Assembly: GCA_026018925.1 (NCBI GenBank)
Contig: JAKSZU010000005.1
Location: 24,802,779 to 24,866,778 of the forward strand
Reading direction: 5' to 3'
Source of the DNA: Tupaia tana
Lineage: Eukaryota; Chordata; Mammalia; Scandentia; Tupaiidae
Length of the DNA stretch: 64,000 bases
Within the stretch, counting starts at the first letter, position 1. Each line of letters starts with the position of its first letter. A program made the translations under genes and the position numbers. The notes beneath the pieces are model-generated. The model saw nothing but the letters and a program-made list of their open reading frames with translations. It ran no database searches and had not been told where the DNA came from. Below are positions 41,312 through 51,600 of this stretch, piece by piece.

Positions 41312-42235
41312 ATGACTAGAAATTGCTGCAGGACCACAAGAAATATGGAGAAGCAGGAAAATGCCTCTCCTCCAAGGGAAACGGATAGCTCCTCTTCATC
41401 CACACACAGTTCAATGGAAATCATGGAAATGTCTGACAAAGAATTTAGAACATTCATAATGGCAAAGCTAACAGAGATGGAAGAGAAGAGAGACAAGGAA
41501 CTGCTGAAGAGGAAGGAGAAAGGAGTTGAAGAGTTCCAGGAGGTGAGGAAATTCATGCAAGATCTAAAAGAGGAATTTCACACTTTACAGAAGAATCAGA
41601 TGGAACTGTTAGAGATGAAGGCTATAATACAGGAAGTCAAAATCTTCCTTGAAAGTATTAAAAGCAGACTAGATCATACAGAAAATAGAATCTCTAATGT
41701 AGAAGAGAAAATGGCTGGCCTAGAAAAATCCACCATAAAGACTGAGAAAATGGCCCAAAAATTTGAGAATAATATGCGAGAAGTACTAGATACAATTAAA
41801 CGTCCAAACATCCGGATAATAGGCATCCCAGAGGGTGAAGAGACTCATAAGGGCATTGATAATCTATTCCATGAAATCCTGCAAGAAAACTTTCCAAACC
41901 TGGAGAGGCACTCAAAGATTCAGTCCCAAGAAATACAGAGGACTCCAAATAGAATCAACCCAAGAAGATCTTCTCCAAGACACATTATAGCCAGATTGAC
42001 CAAAACCACAGACAAAGACAAGATACTAAGACTGGCAAGAGAAAAAAGGCAAGTTACCTACAAAGGGTATCCCATCAGACTAACGGCAGACCTCTCATCA
42101 GAAACAATGCGAGCGAGGAGAGAATGGGAAAATATATTCAAAGTATTAAGGGAAAAGCAATTTCAACCGAGAATTCTGTACCCAGCAAGGTTATCATTCA
42201 TTTTGGGAAGAAAAGACATGAACTTTCCCAGATAA
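41312..42235 (+). CDS. L1 ORF1p-type RNA-binding protein of the half-L1
   Basis: An intact 307-codon frame. L1 ORF1p is a trimeric RNA-binding and nucleic-acid chaperone protein that coats L1 RNA in the cytoplasm. Visible: a short basic, Ser-rich N-terminus (DSSSSSTHSS at 25-34); a heptad-rich coiled coil at about 40-155 (ESIKSRLDHTENRISNVEEK); an RRM-like domain at about 160-245 with IKRPNIRIIGIPEGEE, NFPNLERH and RRSSPRHII; and a C-terminal domain with REKRQVTYKG, PIRLTADLS and ARREW, the most conserved ORF1 signatures. Human ORF1p is 338 residues. This protein ends early because the frame shifts near 42210: the usual ending (LKEFTSTRPDLQEVLKG) is present in the +1 frame to a stop at 42306. 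The start ATG follows the tandem leader and is the first in this frame after it. No ORF2 follows. Whether the shortened C-terminal domain still binds RNA is unknown. Confidence 0.85.
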   Translation: MTRNCCRTTRNMEKQENASPPRETDSSSSSTHSSMEIMEMSDKEFRTFIMAKLTEMEEKRDKELLKRKEKGVEEFQEVRKFMQDLKEEFHTLQKNQMELLEMKAIIQEVKIFLESIKSRLDHTENRISNVEEKMAGLEKSTIKTEKMAQKFENNMREVLDTIKRPNIRIIGIPEGEETHKGIDNLFHEILQENFPNLERHSKIQSQEIQRTPNRINPRRSSPRHIIARLTKTTDKDKILRLAREKRQVTYKGYPIRLTADLSSETMRARREWENIFKVLREKQFQPRILYPARLSFILGRKDMNFPR

Positions 42236-42828
42236 ACAAAACCTGAAAGAATTTACCAGCACCAGACCAGATCTCCAAGAAGTTCTTAAGGGAGTGCTAT
42301 ATCAGTAAAATTAAATGCAGACACACAGAAATAAGAGTTCAAAAACTAAGAAAATGGGCAACTTAATTGTAGGGACAATGTTTGGAGATGAATATTATAT
42401 CCAAGAATTCAATCTGGAAGATTGAACCTTAACAGAAGAAAGATTAAGTACATGGGACTGAACCGATGAAACAACATTCTGTGACTTGACTAAATTATTG
42501 CTGCTTTTCTCCTAAGCTTTGTTTTCTGGTTTTAATGGATTTTTGTCTTGTCTTGAGCTGTTGATAGGTGCATGTACCTACTATTTGAACAGAATACTAA
42601 CCTGTTTCTAGGCTTTAAGTTTCAAGGAAATATCATTACCAGTTCAAAACTACTCTTCTTGAAATTACCTGCTGAAAGTAGTTAGATTACTTATGATATT
42701 GTGTGGTCAACAAAATGTTGGAGAAAAAGGAATGGAAGACAACTGTATATAGCAGAGATAGTGTAATAAGAGAGTGGGAAAGGGCAGAGGGTCAAACATG
42801 GGGTAAAAAACATATATATATGTATACA

Positions 42829-43485
42829 TATGTATTAAAGTAGAAATGGAATATTATTGATGATAACATGCTTGACTAAGCCACTATGCAGTTTATTCTA
42901 GGTGGGAAACCACATTTAGTAAGTACGTTGTGATAATGCTCAGGGAATGAGTGTTAAGTAATTTGAAAAAAAGTTGCAGGAGAAAAAAAAACGGTAAAAC
43001 TGTTCGTATCAATTTTAAAAAATGCATATTTGATGACTGCAGTAAGCTATATAGCCCCAGCTGGGTACTACTATATAATATGTTCATTCTACTCACTGGG
43101 GTTTATGCCTAAAGTCAGACTTGGATTCGTGTATAGGTATATATCAGCTGTGCTAGTTATTAGATATATTTAGACTAAGTTCATTAGCAAATCAATTAAA
43201 TGGGGGGGGGGAGGCATAGAAAGCAACCATGGATACCAGAGACAATGTGGGAGGAGGGTGGGACATGGCAGAGGGTGAGGGATAAGGAATCAAGGATGGC
43301 AAAACAAAAAACAAAGTATGCAAGACATAAGAATTGGAAAATTATTTGCTGAAAACATGTATGTTGATGTGCTTGATTGAGCCAATACACAGGGTATTTT
43401 GGATGGAAAATTCATTTGTATGCTGTAGTGATGTATAGTGAATTAATGTAAAAAATAAGTAAATTTAAAGAGAAAAAAAAACAAA
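42829..43485 (+). repeat. Half-L1 3' region with internal duplication and G-run
   Basis: Two related segments, 42856-42945 (GATGATAACATGCTTGACTA, GTTTATTCTAGGTGGGAAAC) and 43330-43440 (ACATGTATGTTGATGTGCTT, GGTATTTTGGATGGAAAAT), lie about 480 bp apart. A G10 run at about 43202-43211 precedes the second, followed by AGGCATAGAAAGCAACCATG. The same layout is present at 34040-34120 and 34540-34640 in the degenerate copy, so it is ancestral. G-rich polypurine tracts are typical of L1 3' regions. Confidence 0.8.
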
Positions 43486-43501
43486 AAACAAAAAATAATC
43501 T

Positions 43502-43948
43502 GTTTTTCTTTAGAGAGAGACCGATGTGCAGAGAACTGTTCTAGACTGAAAGCACTCTAAGTGACATAGCTAAGAATTGTTTTGGTCTGGATTCTGATCA
43601 GAACAAACCAACTGAAGAGACGTTTCTGAACAACCTAAGAACTGTGGATCTGGATTGCATGACGGATGATATTTGAGAATCATGGTAGTTTTCACTCATT
43701 AGAATCATGGCACTGTGGTTCTCTGGGAAATGTCCTTATTTGTAATGATACTGAAGGATTTGAGGGGGTACTGACTATCGTTTAAAATAAATCAGCCCAA
43801 AACAAGTGCATAAAGTGCACATAACGGAAGGTTAGCAATTGTTACATGATTAAATCCAGGTGATGACTATGGTTGTGTCTATTGCACTTTCCCTCCTCTC
43901 TCTACTTCCCTGTGCATTTACAATGTTTTCATCGTAAAAGAAATTTTA
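43502..43948 (+). repeat. Downstream part of the unassigned host repeat
   Basis: Continues the element interrupted at 41036. Ends around TTTACAATGTTTTCATCGTA, which resembles the terminal part of several mammalian retroelements. Family not recognised. Confidence 0.35.
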
Positions 43949-44303
43949 CAAGTAAGCTGGAGGCTGAATACCTAGTTTCTTATCCACTGTTCACTTAGTG
44001 ATGTTAATATTCACAATAATAATTATTATAAAGAACTATTTCTTTAGGATTTGCCAAATGGTAATTTTTGTATTCCATCAGTCCTACGTTTATTAGATGA
44101 CATTCTTTAATACAGAGCTTTGTTCCATCCATTGGGCTATTTTCTTACCTCTTTGAAGTACAATTCCTGTTTAAAAGGGAGCAAATAGCTTTATTATTTC
44201 CCCTTAATTACCCACGGTCAGCAGAAAGAGATGGTGTAATAGCTGCCTCCAACAGTGGCCAAGAAGGTTTTTGGATCTGTTTTCTCAGTCTTTCCTTCTT
44301 TCT
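43949..44303 (-). repeat. Right arm of the inverted repeat pair (no SINE)
   Basis: Reverse complement of 39291-39908 without the SINE; shares CTTTAGGATTTGCCAAATGG, TAATTTTTGTATTCCATCAG, CATTGGGCTATTTTCTTACC and AATAGCTTTATTATTTCCCC. It has 14 bp (around AACCTAGTTTCTTAT-like, 43967-43980) that the left arm lacks. Confidence 0.85.
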
Positions 44304-44307
44304 CTCA

Positions 44308-44500
44308 GACGGCAAACAGTGGTATAATACGATACTGGGCGAGGCTGGCCCACACGTGTAGTTTCTGGGTTCCCATCTAGAGACTTCTCTGAACACACGG
44401 ACCACACGTGTGCCTGTGATCTGGGGCTGAGGCTGAGGTAGATCAGGACCCGGTTGGGATGCTCTTTCTCGCTCTCAATAAATAAAACTTACTTTAAACG
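44308..44500 (+). mobile_element. Family-2 SINE with 7SL-like end
   Basis: Head around GGCAAACAGTGGTATAATAC and GAGGCTGGCCCACACGTG, GGGTTCCCATC, then GTGCCTGTGATCTGGGGCTG, AGGCTGAGGTAGATCAGGAC, CCGGTTGGGATGCTCTTTCT and CAATAAATAAAACTTACTTT. The GCCTGTGAT...GGCTGAGG part is 7SL-like. Confidence 0.6.
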
Positions 44501-45039
44501 TAATTTTGAGAACAACCATAAAAGAGCAAAGAGCCTAATAGCATCCCCTGATGAGGATGTTGTGAGAATTAGAAGCAGTGCATAAAAGCTGCTTATCTCA
44601 CTGCTCAACAGACAAATGGTCATTAATTCTGGGTTTTTTTTGTTTTAATTAATTACTGGTTGTTAATTGTTTTTCAACCCCTCCCAACCCTGTCACCAAA
44701 GGGCAGAAAACGGCTGGAATATTAATAATGAAAGCGTGACAAGGAGATCACAGAGTTACAAGCTTTTAAAGCATGCATAACTGGATTAGGGTGGAAGTTT
44801 ATATCCTGGTGTATATTCAATGTTCTCCCAGAAAGTTCTTGAAACCGGAGACGCCTTCCTGCAAGTACTGGGGCCGCTCCGAGGTGGGTTTTGGCACCCT
44901 CTACTGGTGATGTGTGAGAACTGTCCTCTATTCAGAGGTCGCCCTGAGTTGAAAAGAGACCTCCTTAAGGAATGTTCAGAGGTGACAGCACTGTCTCTCA
45001 TCTCTTTCCCTCATGGAAGAATAAACAAAAATAGTAATA

Positions 45040-45260
45040 AGAGCAATAATTATTGAATCTTTACCACATGCCACGACCATTTTTCAGCACCTGAAATGGA
45101 TTTCTTATTTATTTATCACAACCCCTGTATCAGGTAGGTACATTGTTAATACCACTCTACGGAGGACTACGCTGAGAAGTTCAGTAACTGACCCGAAGTC
45201 GTTTGGTTTTAGGAGGCAGAGACAGCACATGAGTCTTGCTCTCCTTGGCTCAAATGCATA
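45040..45260 (+). mobile_element. L2/MIR-type ancient fragment
   Basis: 'AATAATTATTGAATCTTTAC', 'CACATGCCACGACCATTTTT', 'CAACCCCTGTATCAGGTAGG', 'AGAAGTTCAGTAACTGACCC' follow the L2/MIR 3' consensus order. Very diverged. Confidence 0.55.
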
Positions 45261-45504
45261 GTTATAATCATTGGACCTCTTTTAAGTCTTATTTCTCCTG
45301 AGCCTCAGATTTTCTACTCAGATAATCCCTAAGGAAAGGAAATACCACTCTGAGAGGCTCTGTGTCTGTTACCACCATGGAATGGCAGGGATGTAGCAGC
45401 TCAGAGCTAGACTCCCGCCATGTAGGGACTTGACGCCTGGATTTCCGGGGCCCAGGGGTAGATTCCGGTGGTGTGGCCTGGGGCTTTCTTTTTTCTTCCT
45501 TCCT

Positions 45505-45745
45505 TTCTTTTTTTTTTTTTTAGACATAGATCTTTTTGTAAAAGCTTATTTATTTCCTCCATGAGAGAGATAAAGAGAGAGAAGGAAAGACTGGCATCCC
45601 CATCAGCGACCCCATTGCTGCGATCCACCCTAACCATGGCCAGCCAAGATCATGGACCCCAGCATGTGAACTGGGACTGTCCCAATGGGTCCAGCATCTC
45701 CAAGTGTTGTGGTAGCATTGCCCCCTGCAGGCTGCTGAGCTTTTT
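45505..45745 (-). mobile_element. Family-2 SINE, first of a tandem pair
   Basis: T-run, TTATTTATTTCCTCCATGAG, GAGATAAAGAGAGAGAAGGA, ATTGCTGCGATCCACCCTAA, CCATGGCCAGCCAAGATCAT, GTGGTAGCATTGCCCCCTGC. The next family-2 copy begins immediately after, in the same orientation. Confidence 0.7.
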
Positions 45746-45749
45746 TTTT

Positions 45750-45962
45750 TTTTAAGTTTTCTTATTTATTCCATGAATGAGACACACACAGAGAGAGACA
45801 GCATCCTAACAGAATCCTGTTGCACTGATCCACTGCAACCCCGCCAGCCTCAAACCATGGTACCTGGTGTACCCTGGGAGGTCTCTGGACCTGGGCTGGC
45901 AACCTCCCCACGTGGGTCAGCCTTGCGGAGCTTTGTGTTTTCTGCTGCACCACCGTCTGGCC
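45750..45962 (-). mobile_element. Family-2 SINE, second of a tandem pair
   Basis: TTAAGTTTTCTTATTTATTC, CATGAATGAGACACACACAG, GTTGCACTGATCCACTGCAA, CCCTGGGAGGTCTCTGGACC, CACGTGGGTCAGCCTTGCGG, CTGCTGCACCACCGTCTGGC. Among the clearest family-2 copies. Confidence 0.75.
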
Positions 45963-46369
45963 CGAAGGGCTTTCCTGAATCTCAGTCAGCTTACACGTAA
46001 GGAGGCTCAACAGTACCCTCCTCAGTGGATGGACATGAAGATTAAATGAGTGACCTTCCCGGGCTCATAGTTCAGACCCAATGAACGGGAGGCCGAGGCC
46101 AACAGTGGTATGAGCAGTGCCCCTATAGCCAGTCTAAGTCCAGAGCCGGTCAGTGGAGGGCACTCACGTGGAAAGCCCACTTCCCTCTTCCTTAAGGAGA
46201 GATTTTGGTTCAGAGAGAAATGAAAGAGAACTCCGTGGCGGTGGCCCATCTCCATGGACACCAGGACAACGAGAGGGGAAAGACCTGTTGGGTGGGGGTA
46301 GAGGCAGCTGGAGGCCTTGAAGCAAGAATAAATCAGACTCTAATCTGTGGTAGCGTTTATACACAGAGC

Positions 46370-46640
46370 CCCTGACCCAGCTGCTGTGGTGCAGCAGAAA
46401 CACAAGTGCTATAGCAGGCTGGAAGCCAGACAGCGACCACAGGTCAGATCCCCGTGTTGGCTTGAAGACATGCTAGGCTGGGCAAACCTGAGTGCAGGCA
46501 CTAGAACCCTGAAGAACTGGAGGGCTGGGGAAAAGGAATGGTGGCGTGACGAGACCCTGTGAAGGGTGTTTTCTCTCTCTCCTCTCTCTCATTCATGCAC
46601 ATGTATGCTCTATCACTCAAAAAAAAAAAAAAAAAAAAAG
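46370..46640 (+). mobile_element. Family-2 SINE, long form
   Basis: CAGCTGCTGTGGTGCAGCAG head, GTCAGATCCCCGTG, GACATGCTAGGCTGGGCAAA, GGAGGGCTGGGGAAAAGGAA, TGACGAGACCCTGTGAAGGG, CTCTCTC tract and an A20 tail near 46619-46639. Confidence 0.65.
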
Positions 46641-47770
46641 CTAGTCTTAGAACAGTGGGTCCTAGGGGGCTTCAAGCCAGGACAGTGACTGCTGAGGAAT
46701 GTAAATGTCAAACGTTTTTCCAGGTCAGGGCCTGGGGCAGCGGCGGTTTACGGGGCTGACGTACATGGTGTGCGGTCTGTGCACTGCAGTCACCCAGCTG
46801 AGGGGGGAGACATTTGGCACGTGCCATGCTCCAAGCTGGCCCCGGGTAGAAGTCTACGTCCAACCTGGGGAAGGGGCTCCTTTACCCAACAGTTCTGCCC
46901 AAAGGGGCCGTATCATTGAAATCTGCATGAAAAAGACCCTCCGGGCTATTGGAGTCTGGGGAGTCTACTAGCACCCTGGGCTTCACCCAGACGGCCATTG
47001 TGGGGACTGGCCCTGAGGGATCATCGCTCCTGTGCCCCGGATGGAAGAGCGGCATTTGTTAGGGGAGGCCATGCCCATCTAATGTGGTGTGCAGGAGGGG
47101 ACCGTGAGGAAGCTGTGGACAGAAAAGCAGGGCCGTGATGACAACAGGGGTCATCGCAACCTGTGATCATATGAAAGCCAGAAAAGTGGGAAAGCAGCAG
47201 CAGCGATGGAGGTCAGTGGCACCTGGGACCGAATCACAGCTGCAGCGTGACCGTGATCATCGTAACGGGAAAAGCACTTTGCGTAGGTGACTGGGGAGGG
47301 GCAAGCAGAGTGGCCGGTGGGTTAGCGCCCCGGGTACCAGGAAGAAGGAAGGGTGTGCAGTTCAGGCCTTGGCTCTCCCGGAATGTGTACCACCAGCCCC
47401 TCTGAGAAGCCCAGCACACAGGCCCACGCGACCTCAGATCTAGGGGTGCCATGGGAAGGAAGCCTTAGCACTGGTGGGGCAGGAGCGAGCAGGCCCTGCA
47501 CATTCCTCGCAGAGGAGAGCCAGACCACAGGGCCTTGAAGGTACTACTCCAGGAGGGGGCCAGAGCCACACTCCCCGGGAAGCCCCACACAGAGCCTCTC
47601 CTTTAGTAAGAATAAGCGCGATACTCCCGGTCATGGCAGCTTTAGAGATCAGAGATAAAGGTCTAAAACATAGCAGAACTCAGCACCTGGTAGCCACTGC
47701 AGTTACCATCGACTCACGACACCATATGGGCTCCTGTGCCAAAGAGGACTTAACGCTAGGAAACATCCCC
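46641..47770. other. Non-repetitive DNA, no gene recognised
   Basis: GC-richer than average, with scattered open frames up to 114 codons in conflicting frames. I see no exon signature. Confidence 0.35.
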
Positions 47771-47774
47771 TCCT

Positions 47775-48060
47775 GCTACAGACCCAGTGTCCCCATCACC
47801 CCAGAGTTCATTTGTTAAGACCTAATCCCCAATTCGATGGCAACCAGAGGTGGGACGTTTGGAGGTGATTAGGTCGTGAGGGTGGAGCCCCATGAATGGG
47901 CTAGAGGAGGCCCCGAAGCGCTCCCTCAGCCCTTCAACCACGTGCGGACACAGAGAGAAGGCACCATTTATGCACCAGGAAGCAGGCCCCCACCAGACGC
48001 CGAGTTTGCCAGTGTCCTGACCTTGCACGGCAGCCTCCAGGCTGTCTGGGCTGCCCGGTT
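47775..48060 (+). mobile_element. MLT1-type LTR relic
   Basis: 'AGTTCATTTGTTAAGACCTA', 'TGGAGGTGATTAGGTCGTGA', 'GGGTGGAGCCCCATGAATGG', 'CGTGCGGACACAGAGAGAAG', 'CCAGACGCCGAGTTTGCCAG' are classic MLT1 phrases; the end beyond 'GCAGCCTCCAGGCTG' is lost or altered. Confidence 0.8.
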
Positions 48061-50192
48061 CATGGCGCTTTCCTCAGAGCAGCTGAACACACTAAATGCC
48101 TTCCATGGCTTTAGGAACTGCTGGCGTTGGGGCATCACGTTTAAAACAAAGCCCAGGGAGTCACCAATCCCCTAGAACTATGTGAACAGGTACCTTAAAA
48201 ATGTGCAGATGTTAGGGGGCAGGGCAGGAGGGGCAGCCCTCAGCAGTGACAGTCTGCTGACAGCTGGCAGTCATGTGGTCTCTGACTCACTTTCCATTTT
48301 CTTCCCTGGGGCCTGCATTGCAAAATGGAGCAGGTATTTCTCTGAAGACTAAGGGAGATGCCCAAGTTTCTTACCAAGAAACAGAGGTAAGATTTCCACT
48401 GACGTGAGAGGCCCCTGGTTTGGAGGGCACTGTGGTGCCCGCAGGTTGAAGGGATAAAGACACCCACATGGGCCAGCCTGGAGGGCATCTTGGCCACCAT
48501 GTTGTTGGTGTCTCTGAGATCAGTGACCATGGCCTTGGCCTTCAGCTGGTGACAAAAAGGCAGAGAGGACTAGAACACAAGCCAGAGACCACGTATCTGC
48601 AAGAAAAGGTGCAAGGTTGGGACCAGAGATGCAGGGGTACATGAAGCTGGTGGTGTTCCAGTCACAGCCACCTACAGGAAGGGTCACGGCCTAGCACCTG
48701 AGCCTACTCGTGGGGGTTCTTCCAGGGCTGTGCACCTGCTGCACCAGGTCCAGTAGGCCTCTTTTGAGAGCAGCTCCCCCAGCAGCCTCTCCTCCCAACA
48801 GGAAGTCCAAGAAAATGGCCAAGGCCTTTGGTGGGCACACACACAAGGCTACCCAGATGACCAGCTCTCCCTGTGGCCAAGCCTGCTCATGCCACCCGTT
48901 TCGTGCTGTCTCAGGAGGACACTGAACTTTGAGCTGTTTGAGTGTAGTGTCTTCCAATTTAGAAAGCAGCTTCTGCTTCATCCAGCTGCAGTTGCTTTTA
49001 CCAATAATGGGTCCCCAGTGAAAGTCAACGAGACTCTGATAAGTGTCGTCATGCTTCCATATATGTTTTCTATTCCAAGCCGACATAAACCACCACTACG
49101 TTGCGCTAACGGTCATCACTAGGGCTGTGTTCATTAGGTTGTTCCGTATCGTTCCCTGGTAGGCATTGCCATCTGTGTTCACCAAACCTGTTTCTTCTTC
49201 TTGGCATTTAACTAAGTGCTGTTTCCTGGCCTCCCTTCTGGTTAGGTGTGAAATGTGAGCACAAGGTTGTACCCACTCTGCATGGCCCATGGAACACTCC
49301 CTTGTACCAACGTCTATGCTCTCTCCACTCCCAGCACCTGATAGAGAAGAGTGTGAAAACCATTTGCAGAAGATGGGGGAGCCACTAAGTAAAGGATCCT
49401 TGAGCCCTGAATCACTGCCTGGAGGAGAACTTTTTTCCTGATCTGTAATTTCAGCTGTGACTCATATTCACTGTGCACTAATGATCAACTTGTCTGAGTC
49501 CAGTGACACATAAAATACTCACGTGCAAACAAGTTACAAGAAGTGTATGTGTTCCTTACAGCCAGCCAGCAAGGGACAAAAGATCCATCATAAGCTGGCA
49601 CCCCAAGGCCCAAGAAAGCTACACATGCCCCGTTTGCACTGCAGCTGAGGGACGCTGACAGGCAGCCCTCCCTGGGTTATGTTCCTCAGGGGAAAAAGGA
49701 CTCCCTAACTAGGCTAAAGCCTTGAGGAACATCTTGCTTCCATAGATGAGAGGAGCAAAACCTGAGCTGTCCAAAAGGGTCCCTCCCAAGCTGAAGGTGT
49801 TATATTCCCTTGGAGGACAGGAGTAGACCTGGCTCACTTCAGGCACTTGCAACCTAACTTAACAGCCAGACTGGTTCAGGCAGTTCCTCCCCCTCTCAGA
49901 GTATTGCATCCCCAGCACATTCTGCAATTATTCTGAGAACTACAGGCAAAAAAGGGGGGAGAACTGGGTCAGTCCTAGGCTACTTGGAGAACCATCCTAC
50001 ACCAATTTTGGATTTCATGAGTCAGAAATAAACTTCTATCATGAGCCACTGAAAATTTGGGGGGAGGGTGGTATTTCAAACATCAGTTGGCACCATTCTA
50101 AGCAACACATGTTCATTCAGACGCAAACATTTGCTGAATATTTACTGTGTTCTGGGCCCTGAGATGAGCACCAGGGATTAAAAAGTTAACAC
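48061..50192. other. 2.1 kb of non-repetitive DNA, no gene recognised
   Basis: Several overlapping frames, including minus-strand 48691-49086 (131 codons). I tried to read the minus strand as a processed pseudogene and could not identify one. 49960-50080 ('GTCAGAAATAAACTTCTATC') resembles an LTR end. Confidence 0.35.
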
Positions 50193-50345
50193 ATGGAGCC
50201 AGCCGGTGGTGTGGTGGTTAAAGACGCTGGATTCCCACACGGTCGACCGCGGTTTGAGTCCTGGACCTTGTGGCTTGCTTTCTGGCTTTCCCCTTCTCTC
50301 TCTTTCTGTTTCTGTCTGGTCAAAGAAAAAAATATATAATAGTAA
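50193..50345 (+). mobile_element. Short SINE subtype
   Basis: GGAGCCAGCCGGTGGTGTGG, TTAAAGACGCTGGATTCCCA, GACCGCGGTTTGAGTCCTGG, ACCTTGTGGCTTG, then directly CTTTCTGGCTTTCCCC, CT tract, CTGTCTGGTCAAAGAAAAAA. About 150 bp; the central GC-rich module of family 1 is missing. Confidence 0.85.
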
Positions 50346-51035
50346 CAAATGGAATTAAATAAATAACTAATTTTAAAATTTCTTTTTTTTTTAAAAAAAA
50401 AGCAAAGACATAATCCCTGTACTCCACAGGTTCACAGTCTAGTCAGGAATTCAGAGAAGCCAGCACGTGAGAATGTAAGTGTTCCTACTGCCTTTACCAA
50501 GTAGATGCTATTCTACATCATAAACCAACATCTCACACAGCCCCTCAGAGAATGTGGTAGAACAATGCTTTGCTGTTCTGGCCAGTGCCCTGCTCCTGGC
50601 TTCTGTCCTGCCCTCTGGCCCCCAGTGCTGATGTCATCTTACCACTTCCCTGCAGAACTTCTAGACTCTTCCCACAGTACATGGGACACACTTGCAAGTT
50701 CTGAGTCCACATGGCCCTATCTGTCTAACCTGTGTGACCCAGTGACAAGCAGAGCCTTCTTGCACTCGGGAACTGTTAATAGGTGAGATGGGACCCGAGC
50801 CCTAATGTCATGTTCTGTGGGTGTCCAGAGCTCTCCCCCAAGATGTCTGTGGGCTCTAGGGCACTCTCGTCCTTATGGCCACTTCTTCAACTGAGGCTCC
50901 TGTTCCCACTGTCTGTCACACACCAAGGGAACCCAGAGGGAACCCAGCCTTCCCCCAATTCCCACAAAAACATCTCTCACAAAGGGTCCGAGTTTGGGGT
51001 GGAAAGAGTTGCAGAAGCACTTTACTTTGGTTTTA
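50346..51035. other. No gene recognised
   Basis: AT-rich tail region, then ordinary sequence with overlapping chance frames at 50505-50786 and 50783-51091. Confidence 0.3.
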
Positions 51036-51358
51036 ATAGCTCCCCCAAATTTGTATGTTGCTATTTGGTGGTGATGGGATTAAGAGGGTGAAAAGACCAT
51101 GCAACTGTGGTGTTAAAAGTCAGGGCCTTTGGAAAGAGAGTAGGATTAAGGTCACCAGTAGGATTAAGGCCCTACCATGATGTAATGTAGCCAGAAGACC
51201 TTCAGCAGAGGTGGGCTGAATAAACCTCGATTCTCCCCCCCCCCCATCCCAGAGGGCACAAGTACTCACAAAGAGAAAGAGAGAAAGCGCCCCCCAGTGG
51301 GGCATGGCCACACCAGGATCCTTTTCCCTCTGTTTCTCCATCCCATCAGAATGTGGGG

Positions 51359-51398
<40 letters not shown>

Positions 51399-51600
51399 TC
51401 TGGGTTCTTTCCGGCTGCCTGGGCCATGGTTAAAAGTGCAGTCAGTCATGTGGGATCCAGTTCCCTATGCAAATGCTTAACCACGGTGCTGCAGGGTCAG
51501 CCCTCAACCTCCGTCCTTATAAATCACCCAGTTCCGGGTATTTTCTGTTATTCACCAAAGAGAATCACACCACAGAAGTGGAAGTCATTCCATACTGAAT
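51036..51600 (+). mobile_element. MLT1-like LTR relic split by a SINE
   Basis: 'CCCCCAAATTTGTATGTTGC', 'GGTGATGGGATTAAGAGGGT' before, and 'CCGTCCTTATAAATCACCCA', 'GTTCCGGGTATTTTCTGTTA' after the antisense SINE at 51222-51503. Internal partial duplication AGTAGGATTAAGG at 51138 and 51160. Confidence 0.6.
51222..51503 (-). mobile_element. Family-1 SINE with internal CA microsatellite
   Basis: Poly-C at 51235-51244, GAGGGCACAAGTACTCACAA, GGGGCATGGCCACACCAGG, a (CA)n run at 51360-51394, antisense head TGTGGGATCCAGTTCCCTAT ending near TGCAGGGTCAGCCC. As at 21722, the TG-rich part of the SINE has expanded. Confidence 0.75.

Larger units (their letters stand above)
41055..43485 (+). mobile_element. 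ORF1-only half-L1 (HAL1-like), near intact
   Basis: A 2.43-kb retroelement bounded by a target duplication, AAAAACAATCTGTTTTT (41037-41054) and AAAAATAATCTGTTTTT (43485-43501). Order: two tandem 108-bp leader units, short leader, ORF1 (41312-42235), 0.6 kb of non-coding, and a 3' region of 0.65 kb with a G10 run and an A-rich end. There is no endonuclease or reverse transcriptase sequence anywhere. ORF1 without ORF2 is the definition of HAL1-type elements; L1 enzymes supplied in trans presumably mobilised it. The matching target ends and the open ORF1 suggest it is much younger than its relatives at 29.6 and 31.5 kb. Confidence 0.8.

Noticed and set aside
41010..41315. A 101-codon frame with a repeated 36-residue unit, considered as a repeat protein
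   Set aside because: The frame merely reads through two 108-bp leader units, and an equally open minus-strand frame exists (41036-41308).
48691..49086. A 131-codon minus-strand frame, considered as a processed pseudogene
   Set aside because: I could not match it to any family. No A-tail or target duplication is visible around it.
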